Positions 16,691 through 25,801 are shown, counted from the first letter of the stretch. The stretch: 31,181 bases of DNA from IGN2 sp964639955 (GCA_964639955.1 CAZXGJ010000046.1:1-31181), one strand, 5' to 3'. The notes: generated by a model not told the origin, from the sequence alone. Numbers and translations are program-made.

Positions 16691-19600
16691 TCAAGCCGGG
16701 TAAAATGATTCAAATTTTTGAAGTGCGTGAAATCTTTCTTGCTTCTTCAGATAAGCAGCTCTTTGGTGGGGTGATTGAATGTTATCTGCAATGAAATGTA
16801 TTAATTCTCTGCCATATATGGTAAAGGATTTTGCTTTTGTCAGGTTTCCACGTTCAATGTATAACTCAGAAATTGCCAAAAGAATTTTCCACGTTATTTC
16901 GGAAATGTTTCCATCTTTAACAAGGTGATATGCTTTTTCAAAATGCTCAAGTGGCGTTTTTATTATATCTGAGGAGTAGTGTTTTGATATAATTCCTAAA
17001 AAATATTCTCTCTCTGCCTCCAATATAGAATTTTGTGAAGACAAATCAATAAGAAATTTTTGATTTATTTCGGTTAGTGCTTCTTTAAACCTCCCTTCAA
17101 AAATTAAATTCTCAATTAATAAAAAGCTGCTCTCGTTGTAGTTGCTCTTATCGTCATAATTCTTATATTCATCTCTTACAAATTTAAGTTCAGCATTGTC
17201 AACTTTTTTCCCATCAATAAAATTAAGCAGTATCCTGAGAAACCTTAGATTTAATTCGTACTTGGTTGGTAGCCTATTGGATTGAAGATTAGTTTTATAC
17301 TTTTCCACTATCTCTTCTAATTTGTCCTTAAAACCAATTACAAAGTATAACCGGCCCAACATCAACAATACCTCGGCTAGTTCTTCAAAATTTTCTTTAT
17401 TTGTGAATAATTGCTGAGCCTCTTCTAAAGAATCAAATGAACTTTGATAGTCGCAAACAGTCAAATAAACCTCACCAAGGTTCAGAAGCACCAGCCCCAG
17501 GTTGACGTGACTTCCGATGTTTAGAAAAATCTTTTGGGCTTTCTTATAAGATATAATTGCCTGGTCGGATTTTCCCTTCATAAAATAAAAAATTCCAAGA
17601 TTCAATAAAATAAGCCCTTCCTGTTCCAGGTTACCTACAGCACGGTTTATTTCAAGAGCATTCTGCCAGTGCTTTTCTGCATTTTCATAATCACTTAGCA
17701 AAGTAAAAATATTTCCGATATTTACTTCCATCCCTGCAACCCGGCGTGGAGAATCAGCTTCTTTAAAATATATGAGAGCCTTGTCGAATAATCCAATAGC
17801 CGAATTAAGATCATTGTCCTCGTAAATCCTTCGCATTCCTTTTAAATTGTAACATCTGCCCTTTAACTCTGCCGACAGCCCGGGGTTCTCTAACAATTTG
17901 TTACATATGATTTCTGCATCTTCATAATTTTTTTGTTCAAAATTAGCATAAGCGAGTTCAACCTCAAGATGGTTTCGTTCATCATCATTGTCTATCAGGT
18001 TTAACAGGTCTTTAATTATCGCTTTCCCCAATTCAAATTCACCCGTTGCAATTAAAGAACCGGCCTCAACCGTCTTTACCTCATTAAAAATTTTCCAACT
18101 CAGTTCCGTTTCCTTCAGAGTTGCAATAGTTTTTATAGCCGAATTAAAATCACTGAGCTTATAATAAACCTCACTTAATTTAATTTTAACAGTGTTCAGC
18201 AAACTCATGTTCAAAGGTAAATTTATAAGATGCTCAAGTATGGTTTTCATATACGAAAATGCCGAGTGTTGCTCTGCTTCGACTAATTCATTTTCGAGTA
18301 CCTGGAAGCACATTTCGTACTTGCCTGCAAACTCAAAATGACGTGCAAGTTCTTTCCTGTTAAACGATGGCAAAACCCGGGATAGCTTTTCAGCTATTAA
18401 CAGATGTAGTTTTTCATTATCCGTAATTGAGGCATAAATATATTTCTTTAAACTTTCTGAAGTAAAAACAAGTAACTTAATGTTAGTATAATGCTGAATT
18501 ATATTTTTTAACTGAAGCCCTGCGATTAATTTTTCTGCTTCTTCTGAAGGAATATCGCACAATAATGCAAGAGTATTAAGGTCAATGACCTGGTCGAATG
18601 CAGAAATAATTTTTACAATTTCCGATTCTTTATCTGATAAAGAAGCAAGTCTTAAATCAAAAAAAGCTGAATGAGTTTGCTCCAAAAAAGCAAGGCTTTC
18701 CACATCCCGGGTAATTGTGGCGCCCAAGCCGGAAAACTTTATAATGTTGAAGTAGATCAGGTCTTTTAAGAAAGAAATTACACTGCCGGGGACAAGATCA
18801 GAGTGTGATTGAATTAATGCCGTCAGTTCATTTTTAGGGAAACTGTCATTAAAACTTCTATTAACAAATTCATTCAATTGTTCACCGGTAAAAGGTCCTA
18901 AAAAAATATCCTTAACGTTATAAAGTTTATTTGAATAAAAGGGATGCTCTGAAGATTCGGATATTATTATTTTAATATTATTTACCTGCAGAAGCGGAAT
19001 TATTTCCAGGAATAATTCTGCTGCAAAATCATCACACAAATTAAAATCGTCTATCAGGAGAATGAATCTGCACTTTGATATCATGGAAATGATGGTGGAT
19101 TTGAACGCAACTCTCACATCCTCATCCATTTCAGAAATAAGCTCTAAAATTTTTTCTCTGCTTTGATTATCGAGCACTGGGAAAACAGAATCCGAAAAGA
19201 GAATTTTGTGCAGTGTATACTTTATTAATTCTATGCCCGATTTGCTTTTAATATCTCCGATTAAAACCGAATCAATCCTCGTTTCATTCAGGTAATTTAA
19301 CAAAGCCGTTTTACCTGTGCCGTTGAATCCCTTTACGGAGACCATTTCACTGCCAGCTTTATCAGCAAGGTAAGAATTAAGAACTTCCAGCTCTGTTGCT
19401 CTTCCTGCAATAATTTTTGCAGGTACGAACTCTGTGAACTTAATATTCTCTCTAGCCGTTTTTAAGCTGAAAAGAATTTCCAGCGCATTTCCAAATCTTT
19501 TCGACGGGTCTTTTTCTAAAAGTTTTTTTGTAATGTTAATTATAGATTCAGAATATATTTCTGAAGAGGGAAAAGGAAATTCTTTTTCAATCTGCTCTTT

Positions 19601-20257
19601 GTAAATCTCCAGCTCATTATCGGTATCGAATGGAAAGCGGTTGTAAATAATCCTGTAGAGCATCATCCCGAGAGAGTAAAGGTCTGCAGAATGATCGTGT
19701 GATTGTTTCCTCAGTAATTCCGGTGCTATATACTGAGCAGTTCCTTTTATAACATAATTATCCGGATCGGGAGAATACTCAGCTAAACCAAGATCAATTA
19801 ATTTTACGAATGGTTCCCCGTTGATGTTTGCAACCAAAATATTTTCAGGCTTAAGATCGTAATAAATATAACGCGATTGATGCAGATAATATAAAACCGA
19901 GCAAACCTGTGCTGTAATTTTGGTTAATCCCGTTTCGTTTAAGATAAACTCAGAATTCAGAAGCTCCTTCCCATCAAAAAATTCAAGTGTAATAAAAATG
20001 GAACTAGGTTTAATAAAGTCATCATTGCTGATATAAACTGCAGTACCGATTTCAAGTGATTTAATAATGTGCGGGTGATCGAGCTTCCGAAGGATAAAGA
20101 ATTCGCGCTTAAAAATCTCCCTCTCTGTTTCGCTAGCGTCAGAAGGGAGTATTTTAATGGCAAAGGTTGAATTAGGAAATTCAATATCCCTGCAAAGGTA
20201 AACAGAACTTCTTCCCTGCCCGAGCCTCTTAATTATTTCATAGCGGGTATTTATCAT
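16691..20257 (-). CDS. Ser/Thr protein kinase - STAND NTPase - TPR signalling protein
   Basis: An 1188-aa cytoplasmic protein of PknK-like architecture. The kinase domain (about 6-265) has LGQGRSSVY, Lys35 in FAIKIL, YYDLKPENI with catalytic Asp134 (HRD is replaced by YYD, a non-RD kinase), DLG at 155-157, and TAQYIAPE. An AAA/STAND ATPase follows with Walker A GFNGTGKT (310-317) and Walker B CRFILLIDDF (396-405). From about 640 to the end there are many helical TPR-like repeats (for example AEKHWQNALEINRAVGNLEQ), a usual sensor platform that binds peptides or proteins. The ATG overlaps the oppC stop by 4 bp (ATGA), so its translation is coupled to the peptide permease, and it is followed 6 bp later by the EBP gene. 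Inference: ligand binding by TPR opens the STAND switch, activating the kinase towards the EBP. Confidence 0.92.
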   Translation of the reverse strand: MINTRYEIIKRLGQGRSSVYLCRDIEFPNSTFAIKILPSDASETEREIFKREFFILRKLDHPHIIKSLEIGTAVYISNDDFIKPSSIFITLEFFDGKELLNSEFILNETGLTKITAQVCSVLYYLHQSRYIYYDLKPENILVANINGEPFVKLIDLGLAEYSPDPDNYVIKGTAQYIAPELLRKQSHDHSADLYSLGMMLYRIIYNRFPFDTDNELEIYKEQIEKEFPFPSSEIYSESIINITKKLLEKDPSKRFGNALEILFSLKTARENIKFTEFVPAKIIAGRATELEVLNSYLADKAGSEMVSVKGFNGTGKTALLNYLNETRIDSVLIGDIKSKSGIELIKYTLHKILFSDSVFPVLDNQSREKILELISEMDEDVRVAFKSTIISMISKCRFILLIDDFNLCDDFAAELFLEIIPLLQVNNIKIIISESSEHPFYSNKLYNVKDIFLGPFTGEQLNEFVNRSFNDSFPKNELTALIQSHSDLVPGSVISFLKDLIYFNIIKFSGLGATITRDVESLAFLEQTHSAFFDLRLASLSDKESEIVKIISAFDQVIDLNTLALLCDIPSEEAEKLIAGLQLKNIIQHYTNIKLLVFTSESLKKYIYASITDNEKLHLLIAEKLSRVLPSFNRKELARHFEFAGKYEMCFQVLENELVEAEQHSAFSYMKTILEHLINLPLNMSLLNTVKIKLSEVYYKLSDFNSAIKTIATLKETELSWKIFNEVKTVEAGSLIATGEFELGKAIIKDLLNLIDNDDERNHLEVELAYANFEQKNYEDAEIICNKLLENPGLSAELKGRCYNLKGMRRIYEDNDLNSAIGLFDKALIYFKEADSPRRVAGMEVNIGNIFTLLSDYENAEKHWQNALEINRAVGNLEQEGLILLNLGIFYFMKGKSDQAIISYKKAQKIFLNIGSHVNLGLVLLNLGEVYLTVCDYQSSFDSLEEAQQLFTNKENFEELAEVLLMLGRLYFVIGFKDKLEEIVEKYKTNLQSNRLPTKYELNLRFLRILLNFIDGKKVDNAELKFVRDEYKNYDDKSNYNESSFLLIENLIFEGRFKEALTEINQKFLIDLSSQNSILEAEREYFLGIISKHYSSDIIKTPLEHFEKAYHLVKDGNISEITWKILLAISELYIERGNLTKAKSFTIYGRELIHFIADNIQSPHQRAAYLKKQERFHALQKFESFYPA

Positions 20258-21537
20258 ACTTTTATTCCCGGGTTTAAGATTTTACCAAGCAGCTTTCCTG
20301 TTGAATTAAAAGTAAATAATGTCAACACCAGACTAAAACCAGGAAAGGCAATCAACCACCAGGCTTTTGTAATATACTCCTGACCAGAACTTAACATCGA
20401 ACCCCACGACGGATATTGATTTCCTGTTCCAAGACCAAGATAACTCAACGCAGCTTCTGCAAGAACCACATTACTGAACAAAAATATGAGATTAACTAAA
20501 ACAGGTGCAAGTATTACAGGTAAAATCTCTTTTTGAAGAATCTGATGCTTACTTAGTCCAACAAGTTCTGCAGAAGAAAAGTAATCTTTTTGTTTTATAG
20601 AAAGCATTTCGCTTTTAACTATTTTGAAAAGGCTCATCCATCCTGAAATTCCCAGAACAACTATTACGGATAAAATTGAACTGCCGAATAATGCAATTAT
20701 CAAAACTATAAGATAAATAACAGGAAATGCCAAAAAGATTTCAGAAAAACGATTGAGGGCGATATCAAGTAAACCACCGCGATAACCTGCAATGAATCCT
20801 AAACTTATTCCTATTAAAAATGATAAAACAACCGCACCAATTCCAACAGTTAATGAAATACGTGAGCCATAAATGAGTCGTGTAAATAAATCCCTGCCAA
20901 ACTCATCGGTGCCAAGGAGAAAAAATTTTTCTTTAATTGCCGGAATTCCAGATTCACTGATAATCAGATTTTTACTGATTTTATTTGGTTTATTTTTCTG
21001 ATAGTAGATAACTTCCCCAGACAAAACAACGCTATCAGCAAAAATAATTTTGTCATTAAAAGATGGTTTGATAATTCTATCTGACTTCACATGGAATTTT
21101 TCTGCATCTGATAAATTGCTGTCGTCTTCAGATATTAGCTCAATCTGTTTTACAGAACTAAACGGAGGAAGCAATTTAGTTACAGAAAGATTTTTCGAAA
21201 ATTCAGGATTTTCATTTGAGATGATCGGTGCAAATAAAAAAACAAAAGTTATTGTAATCAAAAATGCAAAGGTGAAATTCAGCCTTGCGTGAATAAAATG
21301 CAATCGCTTTCTGATAACAATTAGCAATGGAAGAATCAATAAAAAGACGATGCTGGAAAGACTGGCATCAACAAAACTAAAATTAAGAACAGAAATTACC
21401 GATGCAGTATCGGTGAAGAACAAGCTGATAAAGTTTAGTAATAAAGAGAAATAACCAATTATGACATCGTGGCGTAAAATGATTAAAAGCAGCCACAGAA
21501 AAATTATCCAATGAATTATTTTAAAAGCTGATTTCAA
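20254..21537 (-). CDS. OppC/DppC-like ABC permease with extra N-terminal segments and ectodomain
   Basis: A 427-aa inner-membrane permease. The C-terminal ~210 residues are a standard DppC/OppC core: FLLGTDEFGRDLFTRLIYGSRISL, then membrane helices and the ATPase-contact EAA loop SAELVGLSKHQILQKEILP. Typical DppC proteins are near 300 aa; the excess here is N-terminal. It consists of about four hydrophobic segments (8-25, 30-42, 58-76, 88-106) and a polar stretch of ~105 residues (107-212), probably periplasmic. The start codon is TTG at 21537, overlapping the oppB stop as TTGA; there is no in-frame ATG until deep in the core. Its stop overlaps the kinase start by ATGA. The ectodomain could help capture an unusual peptide (inference). 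Confidence 0.9.
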   Translation of the reverse strand: MKSAFKIIHWIIFLWLLLIILRHDVIIGYFSLLLNFISLFFTDTASVISVLNFSFVDASLSSIVFLLILPLLIVIRKRLHFIHARLNFTFAFLITITFVFLFAPIISNENPEFSKNLSVTKLLPPFSSVKQIELISEDDSNLSDAEKFHVKSDRIIKPSFNDKIIFADSVVLSGEVIYYQKNKPNKISKNLIISESGIPAIKEKFFLLGTDEFGRDLFTRLIYGSRISLTVGIGAVVLSFLIGISLGFIAGYRGGLLDIALNRFSEIFLAFPVIYLIVLIIALFGSSILSVIVVLGISGWMSLFKIVKSEMLSIKQKDYFSSAELVGLSKHQILQKEILPVILAPVLVNLIFLFSNVVLAEAALSYLGLGTGNQYPSWGSMLSSGQEYITKAWWLIAFPGFSLVLTLFTFNSTGKLLGKILNPGIKV

Positions 21538-22520
21538 TTCAGAATTCCTTTTACCAATCTTTTATCTATCTTCAGCTTAATAATATCTGCAAGAAAATTA
21601 GCCAAAATCATCACGACGCCGGCAGTAAAAACACAACCAATCACCAATGGATAATCCCGAGAAAGAATAGAGTCAATTGTTAATCTGCCCATACCGGGAA
21701 GACTGAAAATAACTTCAGTGATTAATGTTCCACCTAAAAGTATTCCCAGCTCAACACCTGCCACAGATATTAATGGTCTTACAGCATTTGGAATTACATG
21801 TTTTCGAAGAATGTTGTTTTCATCTACTCCGGATGCTTTTAAATTAATTACAAAGGTTTGATTAAGAACATCATCCATACTTTCTTTAATGTATTTATAA
21901 AATAAAGCAACACCTGAAGCAGTAAGAGTTATCAGCGGCAAAACAAGATGATGCATTCTGTCAATCACCCGTGAGAAAAAAGACAGGTTATCATAATCAA
22001 GCGATTGCAATCCTGATATAGGAAATAAATTCAGGTTAACCGAAAAGATATAAATCAGAGAAACACCAAGAACAAATGCTGGTATTGAATAAACCAGAAG
22101 TGAAAAGTTTGCGATAAAATTTTCCAGCCATCTGTTCTGTTTCTTTATAACCCGGATTGCAAGCCAGATGCTGAGAGTGATTTGAATAATAAAACTAATT
22201 GATGCAAAGACCAGAGTGAACAAAAAATATTCCCGGATTACTTCGAAGACAGGAAGCCTGTAATTGTAAGAAACTCCCATATCTCCTCTGAAAACATTTG
22301 ATACAAAAGAAATGTATTGATCTGAAATGGGCTGATTGAGCGAAAACTTTTCAGCAATTTTTTCTGAAAGTTCACTGCCAAGTTTTGCTGAAATATATTT
22401 ATCTGTCGGATTACCAGGCGACAATCTGATAATTACAAACAGGAAACTAATGAGAAGAAAAAGCGTGAGTACGGAAGACAAAAATCTGGTTAATAGTATT
22501 TTAACTTTCGCTGATTTCAT
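21534..22520 (-). CDS. OppB/DppB-like ABC permease
   Basis: A 328-aa inner-membrane protein of the peptide/nickel transporter family, with the usual DppB beginning (one helix, then FVIIRLSPGNPTDKYIS), about six membrane helices and the ATPase-contact EAA loop NLKASGVDENNILRKHVIPN. The length is normal. It starts 8 bp after the oppA-like stop and overlaps oppC at TTGA, so substrate-binding protein and both permeases are made from one message. It should pair with the OppC-like protein to form the channel. Confidence 0.95.
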   Translation of the reverse strand: MKSAKVKILLTRFLSSVLTLFLLISFLFVIIRLSPGNPTDKYISAKLGSELSEKIAEKFSLNQPISDQYISFVSNVFRGDMGVSYNYRLPVFEVIREYFLFTLVFASISFIIQITLSIWLAIRVIKKQNRWLENFIANFSLLVYSIPAFVLGVSLIYIFSVNLNLFPISGLQSLDYDNLSFFSRVIDRMHHLVLPLITLTASGVALFYKYIKESMDDVLNQTFVINLKASGVDENNILRKHVIPNAVRPLISVAGVELGILLGGTLITEVIFSLPGMGRLTIDSILSRDYPLVIGCVFTAGVVMILANFLADIIKLKIDKRLVKGILN

Positions 22521-22528
22521 AATGCTTA

Positions 22529-24172
22529 TTATTCAGTCTTCCATTCCCAGCAATGAACTAAAACACCATAAGGAGTAATGTTCAGATTTTTTAGTCGCTT
22601 GCTGTGAGCTACAATATTCGGAATCCAGTAAAGAAATGTAACCGGCTCATCCTGATGAATAATTTCCTGAATTCTTTTAAGCAATTCATTTTTCTTTTCG
22701 CTGGAAATTTTTGTTTCGAGCTGATTGAGAATTTTATCTATTTCAGAATTACTATAACCTGAAAAATTCAGAACGCCTGTATTAGAATCGGAACACCAAT
22801 AAGGTTTCAAATCAAGCGGTATCGGAACACCAAATCCAGCCATCCATGAATCAAATTTTCTTTCATAAAGATTGTTGATGAAAGCACCCATTTCCATTTT
22901 TTCTGTGGTTGCTTCAACTCCGATTGCTTTTAAATTGTTTTTAACAACAACCGATGCGTATTCACGAAGCGGGTTTCCAACAGGATAGTATATTTTAAAT
23001 TTAAACTCAACTTTATTCTTCTCAAGAATTCCGTTTCTATCCTCATCTCTCCAGCCTTCAATTGATAAAAGTCTTTTTGCTTCGTCAGGATTAAACCTGT
23101 AAGGTATAACCTTATCATTAAATGCAGACTTAAAAATCGGAGAAACCGGTGATGCAGCAAGTTCTCCCTGACCGGATAAATATTCTTCAAGTATTTCTTT
23201 ACTGTTGATTGCCATCGAAAGTGCTTTCCGAACATTACTGCTTCCAAATAGTTTATGCGGTTTGGATGGTTCCCCCGGATCAACATTATTCCAACCGATG
23301 TAATCATATTCTCTTCCCGTCAAAGTTACTAACTCAATATTACTTATAGCTTTCAGCTCGTTCATATCTTCAACTTTCACCAGTTCAATTAAATCAATTT
23401 CACCTTTTTTCAATTGCAGAATTCTTGATGTATAATCCGGAATAATTTTGAAAACGAACTCTGCAGCCTGACCAGAAGTAAAGAGAAATGAATTGCTGTC
23501 AGCCTCTAAAATAATTGATTGATTCCTGTTCCATTTTTTCAATTTGAATGGACCGCTTGAAACAGGATTAAAATTAATTTCGTTATTGGCAAGCTGATCT
23601 CTCTTAATCCCGGAATAAATATGCTTCGGTATTACAGGTATAGAAATTTTTACCAGATCAATGATAGAAGTTTCCGGGAAATGCATTTCAAATTCATACG
23701 AAGAAATAATCTTAAAAGTTTTATCAACATCAATCTGACCATCTGGTTCTGTAAAAAACTGATTAAAAGTTCCGAGCAATCTGCTCTGAACTTCAGGATC
23801 AGAGAATACATCATAAGAAAAAACAACATCGGCAGAAGTAAGCTTTTCTCCATCCGACCAAAAAATATCATCCCTCAGAAAAAATTTTATGTACGAAGAG
23901 TCTTCAGCCCATTGCCAGCTTTTCGCAATCATCGGATAAGTATCCAGTTCACCTTTTTCTTCATTCCATCTGAAATCCATCAATCCCGGAAAGAGAATTT
24001 CAGCAATAGCACTTTCTTCATAGCTGAATGCAAACAGAGAATTTACATTCTGAACATCAGCAGAAATGCCAACAACAATCCGGTTTTCATTATTTGATTG
24101 TTTTGAATCACAGGAAATAATCAGCAAGCAAAGGAAGGAAACAAACAGAAGATTTATAGTTTTGATATTCAT
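22529..24172 (-). CDS. OppA/DppA-like peptide-binding lipoprotein (SBP family 5)
   Basis: A 547-aa solute-binding protein with a lipoprotein signal (LCLLIISC, Cys21), so anchored outside the inner membrane. It has the family-5 blocks: RDDIFWSDGEKLTSADVVFSYD near residue 95, SSGPFKLKKWNR near 205 and NVRKALSMAINSKEILEEYL near 327. It captures peptides (or, in some family members, nickel or sugars) for the OppB/OppC channel. It is first gene of the minus-strand operon opp-kinase-EBP and diverges from the two ATPase genes across an 84-bp spacer. Specificity cannot be read from the sequence. Confidence 0.94.
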   Translation of the reverse strand: MNIKTINLLFVSFLCLLIISCDSKQSNNENRIVVGISADVQNVNSLFAFSYEESAIAEILFPGLMDFRWNEEKGELDTYPMIAKSWQWAEDSSYIKFFLRDDIFWSDGEKLTSADVVFSYDVFSDPEVQSRLLGTFNQFFTEPDGQIDVDKTFKIISSYEFEMHFPETSIIDLVKISIPVIPKHIYSGIKRDQLANNEINFNPVSSGPFKLKKWNRNQSIILEADSNSFLFTSGQAAEFVFKIIPDYTSRILQLKKGEIDLIELVKVEDMNELKAISNIELVTLTGREYDYIGWNNVDPGEPSKPHKLFGSSNVRKALSMAINSKEILEEYLSGQGELAASPVSPIFKSAFNDKVIPYRFNPDEAKRLLSIEGWRDEDRNGILEKNKVEFKFKIYYPVGNPLREYASVVVKNNLKAIGVEATTEKMEMGAFINNLYERKFDSWMAGFGVPIPLDLKPYWCSDSNTGVLNFSGYSNSEIDKILNQLETKISSEKKNELLKRIQEIIHQDEPVTFLYWIPNIVAHSKRLKNLNITPYGVLVHCWEWKTE

Positions 24173-24186
24173 CCGGAAGATTGTTT

Positions 24187-24201
24187 ATTACTAATAGTAA
24201 T
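24187..24201. promoter_or_regulatory. 15-bp palindrome in the divergent transporter promoter
   Basis: ATTACTA-A-TAGTAAT, perfect 7-bp arms, lies 15-29 bp upstream of the oppA-like start and in the only spacer between the two transporter transcripts. It could control both. Its core resembles the palindrome at 15029-15040. No clear promoter boxes were identified in the 84 bp. Confidence 0.35.
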
Positions 24202-24256
24202 TTCTCCTGCCAATTTATTATTTTGTTGACTAAAAGAAAAACAAACATTTTATCAG

Positions 24257-25018
24257 ATGCTTAATGCAGACATAAAATCAGTTTCGGTTCTTGAGGAAAA
24301 AAGGAAACGAATTGTATTACAAAACATAAGATTTGACATTGACCGGGGCAAGGTTTATACAATTCTTGGTAAGAACGGTTCGGGAAAATCAACTCTTATT
24401 AAATCACTTACTTCGCTTTTGCCTTCTGATATATATGATATAAACGGAAAAGTTTTATTCGAAGAAACGGATTTACTAAACACTTCTGAAGAAAAAATAA
24501 AAGAGATAAGAAAAAAGCACATCAGATATGTTTTCCAGGATGCAGCCAATAGTTTCGATCCATTAAAAAAGCTTAAATATTATTTTGGTCTTTCAAATAT
24601 AAGTCCGTTTAAAATTGAAGAGCTGCTGCTTTACTTTTCACTTCCTGACTATAAAAAATTATCCGGACTTCACTCTTATGAATTGAGTGGCGGAATGGCT
24701 CAAAGGCTTTTGATTGTATTAGCGCTACTTGCAAATCCGGATTTACTCATTCTGGATGAACCAACTTCAGGAGTTGATTATGCAGTAATGAATCTTATTT
24801 TATTAAAGATTAAAAATTTTGTGAGAGATAATGATAAATCAGTTCTGATCGTAACACAGGATATTAACTTTGCGGTTAAATCATCGGATTACATTGCGTA
24901 TCTCTCAGAGGGAAGTCTTACCAAATTTTTTAATTCTGATGAATTATTAAATTCACCCGATAATAAAGTAGAGAATTTCATAAACTCATTTAAAGAGATT
25001 AGCGATGCTTCTGCTTAA
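24257..25018 (+). CDS. OppD-like ABC ATPase, short, with altered H-switch
   Basis: A 253-aa nucleotide-binding subunit with Walker A GKNGSGKS (39-46), Q-loop Gln94 (YVFQD), signature LSGGM (143-147) and Walker B LLILDEP (163-169). The switch His that normally follows the last strand (SHD) is Gln201 (IVTQD). Usual OppD/DppD proteins are ~320-340 aa with a C-terminal Cys-containing extension; that part is absent. It probably forms a heterodimer with the next protein in which one ATP site is catalytically weak. It overlaps the next gene by 14 bp. Transcribed divergently from the permease operon, an uncommon arrangement. Confidence 0.92.
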   Translation: MLNADIKSVSVLEEKRKRIVLQNIRFDIDRGKVYTILGKNGSGKSTLIKSLTSLLPSDIYDINGKVLFEETDLLNTSEEKIKEIRKKHIRYVFQDAANSFDPLKKLKYYFGLSNISPFKIEELLLYFSLPDYKKLSGLHSYELSGGMAQRLLIVLALLANPDLLILDEPTSGVDYAVMNLILLKIKNFVRDNDKSVLIVTQDINFAVKSSDYIAYLSEGSLTKFFNSDELLNSPDNKVENFINSFKEISDASA

Positions 25019-25793
25019 AGTCGAAAATATTTCATACTCAGTTGAAATCAATGAAGAGAAGAAAAAGCGTTTTGATATTTTAAAGAATGTTTCTTTTGAA
25101 GTTGAATCAGGAGAAATACTGGGAATCTGCGGTGAGTCCGGAGGCGGTAAATCAACGCTTGCAAAGGTGATCGCCGGACTCATAAAACCAGACAGTGGAA
25201 AAATTATTTTAAATTCAGAATCAGGAAGAAGAAAAAGTAGTCCTATTCAAATACTTTTTCAGAATCACGGAGAAACATTAAATCCATTTAGAAAAGTTCA
25301 AAGTATTGTTGATGAAGCATTAAAAATTTCAGGTGTTAATAAAAGTAATATTGAAAAAGAACGTGATAATGTTTTAGGTTCTGTCGGATTTCCAAAAGAG
25401 CTTTATCACAGGAGAGGAATGGAACTCAGCGGCGGTGAACAGCAAAAGGCAGCTCTTGCCAGACTACTTGCAGTAAAACCCTTATTGCTGATCCTCGATG
25501 AACCTTTTTCTGCTCAGGATGTTGAATCGCAATTGAATCTACTAAAACTTTTCAAGCAGCTGAACGAAGAATTTAATCTTACTATGATTTGCATCAGTCA
25601 CGACTTGCGAATACTCCGAAATCTTGCAAGCAGAGTAATCATTTTAAAAGATGGAGAAATAGTTGAAAGCGGTATTACAAATGAAGTGTTTGATAATCCA
25701 CAAAAAGGTTACACGAAATTTCTTCTCTCAGCAGAAGCTTTGGATTTGAGTTATGAGGAGTTAAAGTCTCATTCTACCCGTATAACAGATTAG
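25005..25793 (+). CDS. OppF/DppF-like ABC ATPase
   Basis: A 262-aa nucleotide-binding subunit with all motifs intact: Walker A GESGGGKS (43-50), Q-loop Gln86 (ILFQN), signature LSGGEQQ (141-147), Walker B LLILDEP (161-167) and switch His199 (CISHD). It should supply the competent catalytic Walker B and His to the ATPase pair with the preceding OppD-like protein. It starts inside that gene (14-bp overlap), so the two are coupled. The last codons (HSTRITD, then TAG) run into a palindromic repeat at 25785-25801, which may have replaced the original C-terminus. Confidence 0.93.
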   Translation: MLLLKVENISYSVEINEEKKKRFDILKNVSFEVESGEILGICGESGGGKSTLAKVIAGLIKPDSGKIILNSESGRRKSSPIQILFQNHGETLNPFRKVQSIVDEALKISGVNKSNIEKERDNVLGSVGFPKELYHRRGMELSGGEQQKAALARLLAVKPLLLILDEPFSAQDVESQLNLLKLFKQLNEEFNLTMICISHDLRILRNLASRVIILKDGEIVESGITNEVFDNPQKGYTKFLLSAEALDLSYEELKSHSTRITD

Positions 25794-25801
25794 TAATCTG
25801 T
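25785..25801. repeat. Palindromic repeat over the end of the ATPase gene
   Basis: ACAGATTA-G-TAATCTGT has perfect 8-bp arms and contains the TAG stop of the ATPase gene. It may act as a weak transcript end or be a short mobile palindrome; it sits at the left edge of the REP island. Confidence 0.5.

Noticed and set aside
24225..24256. TTGACT-based -35/-10 promoter for the ATPase genes
   Set aside because: The matching -10 would fall on the last bases before the ATG, leaving no transcript leader.
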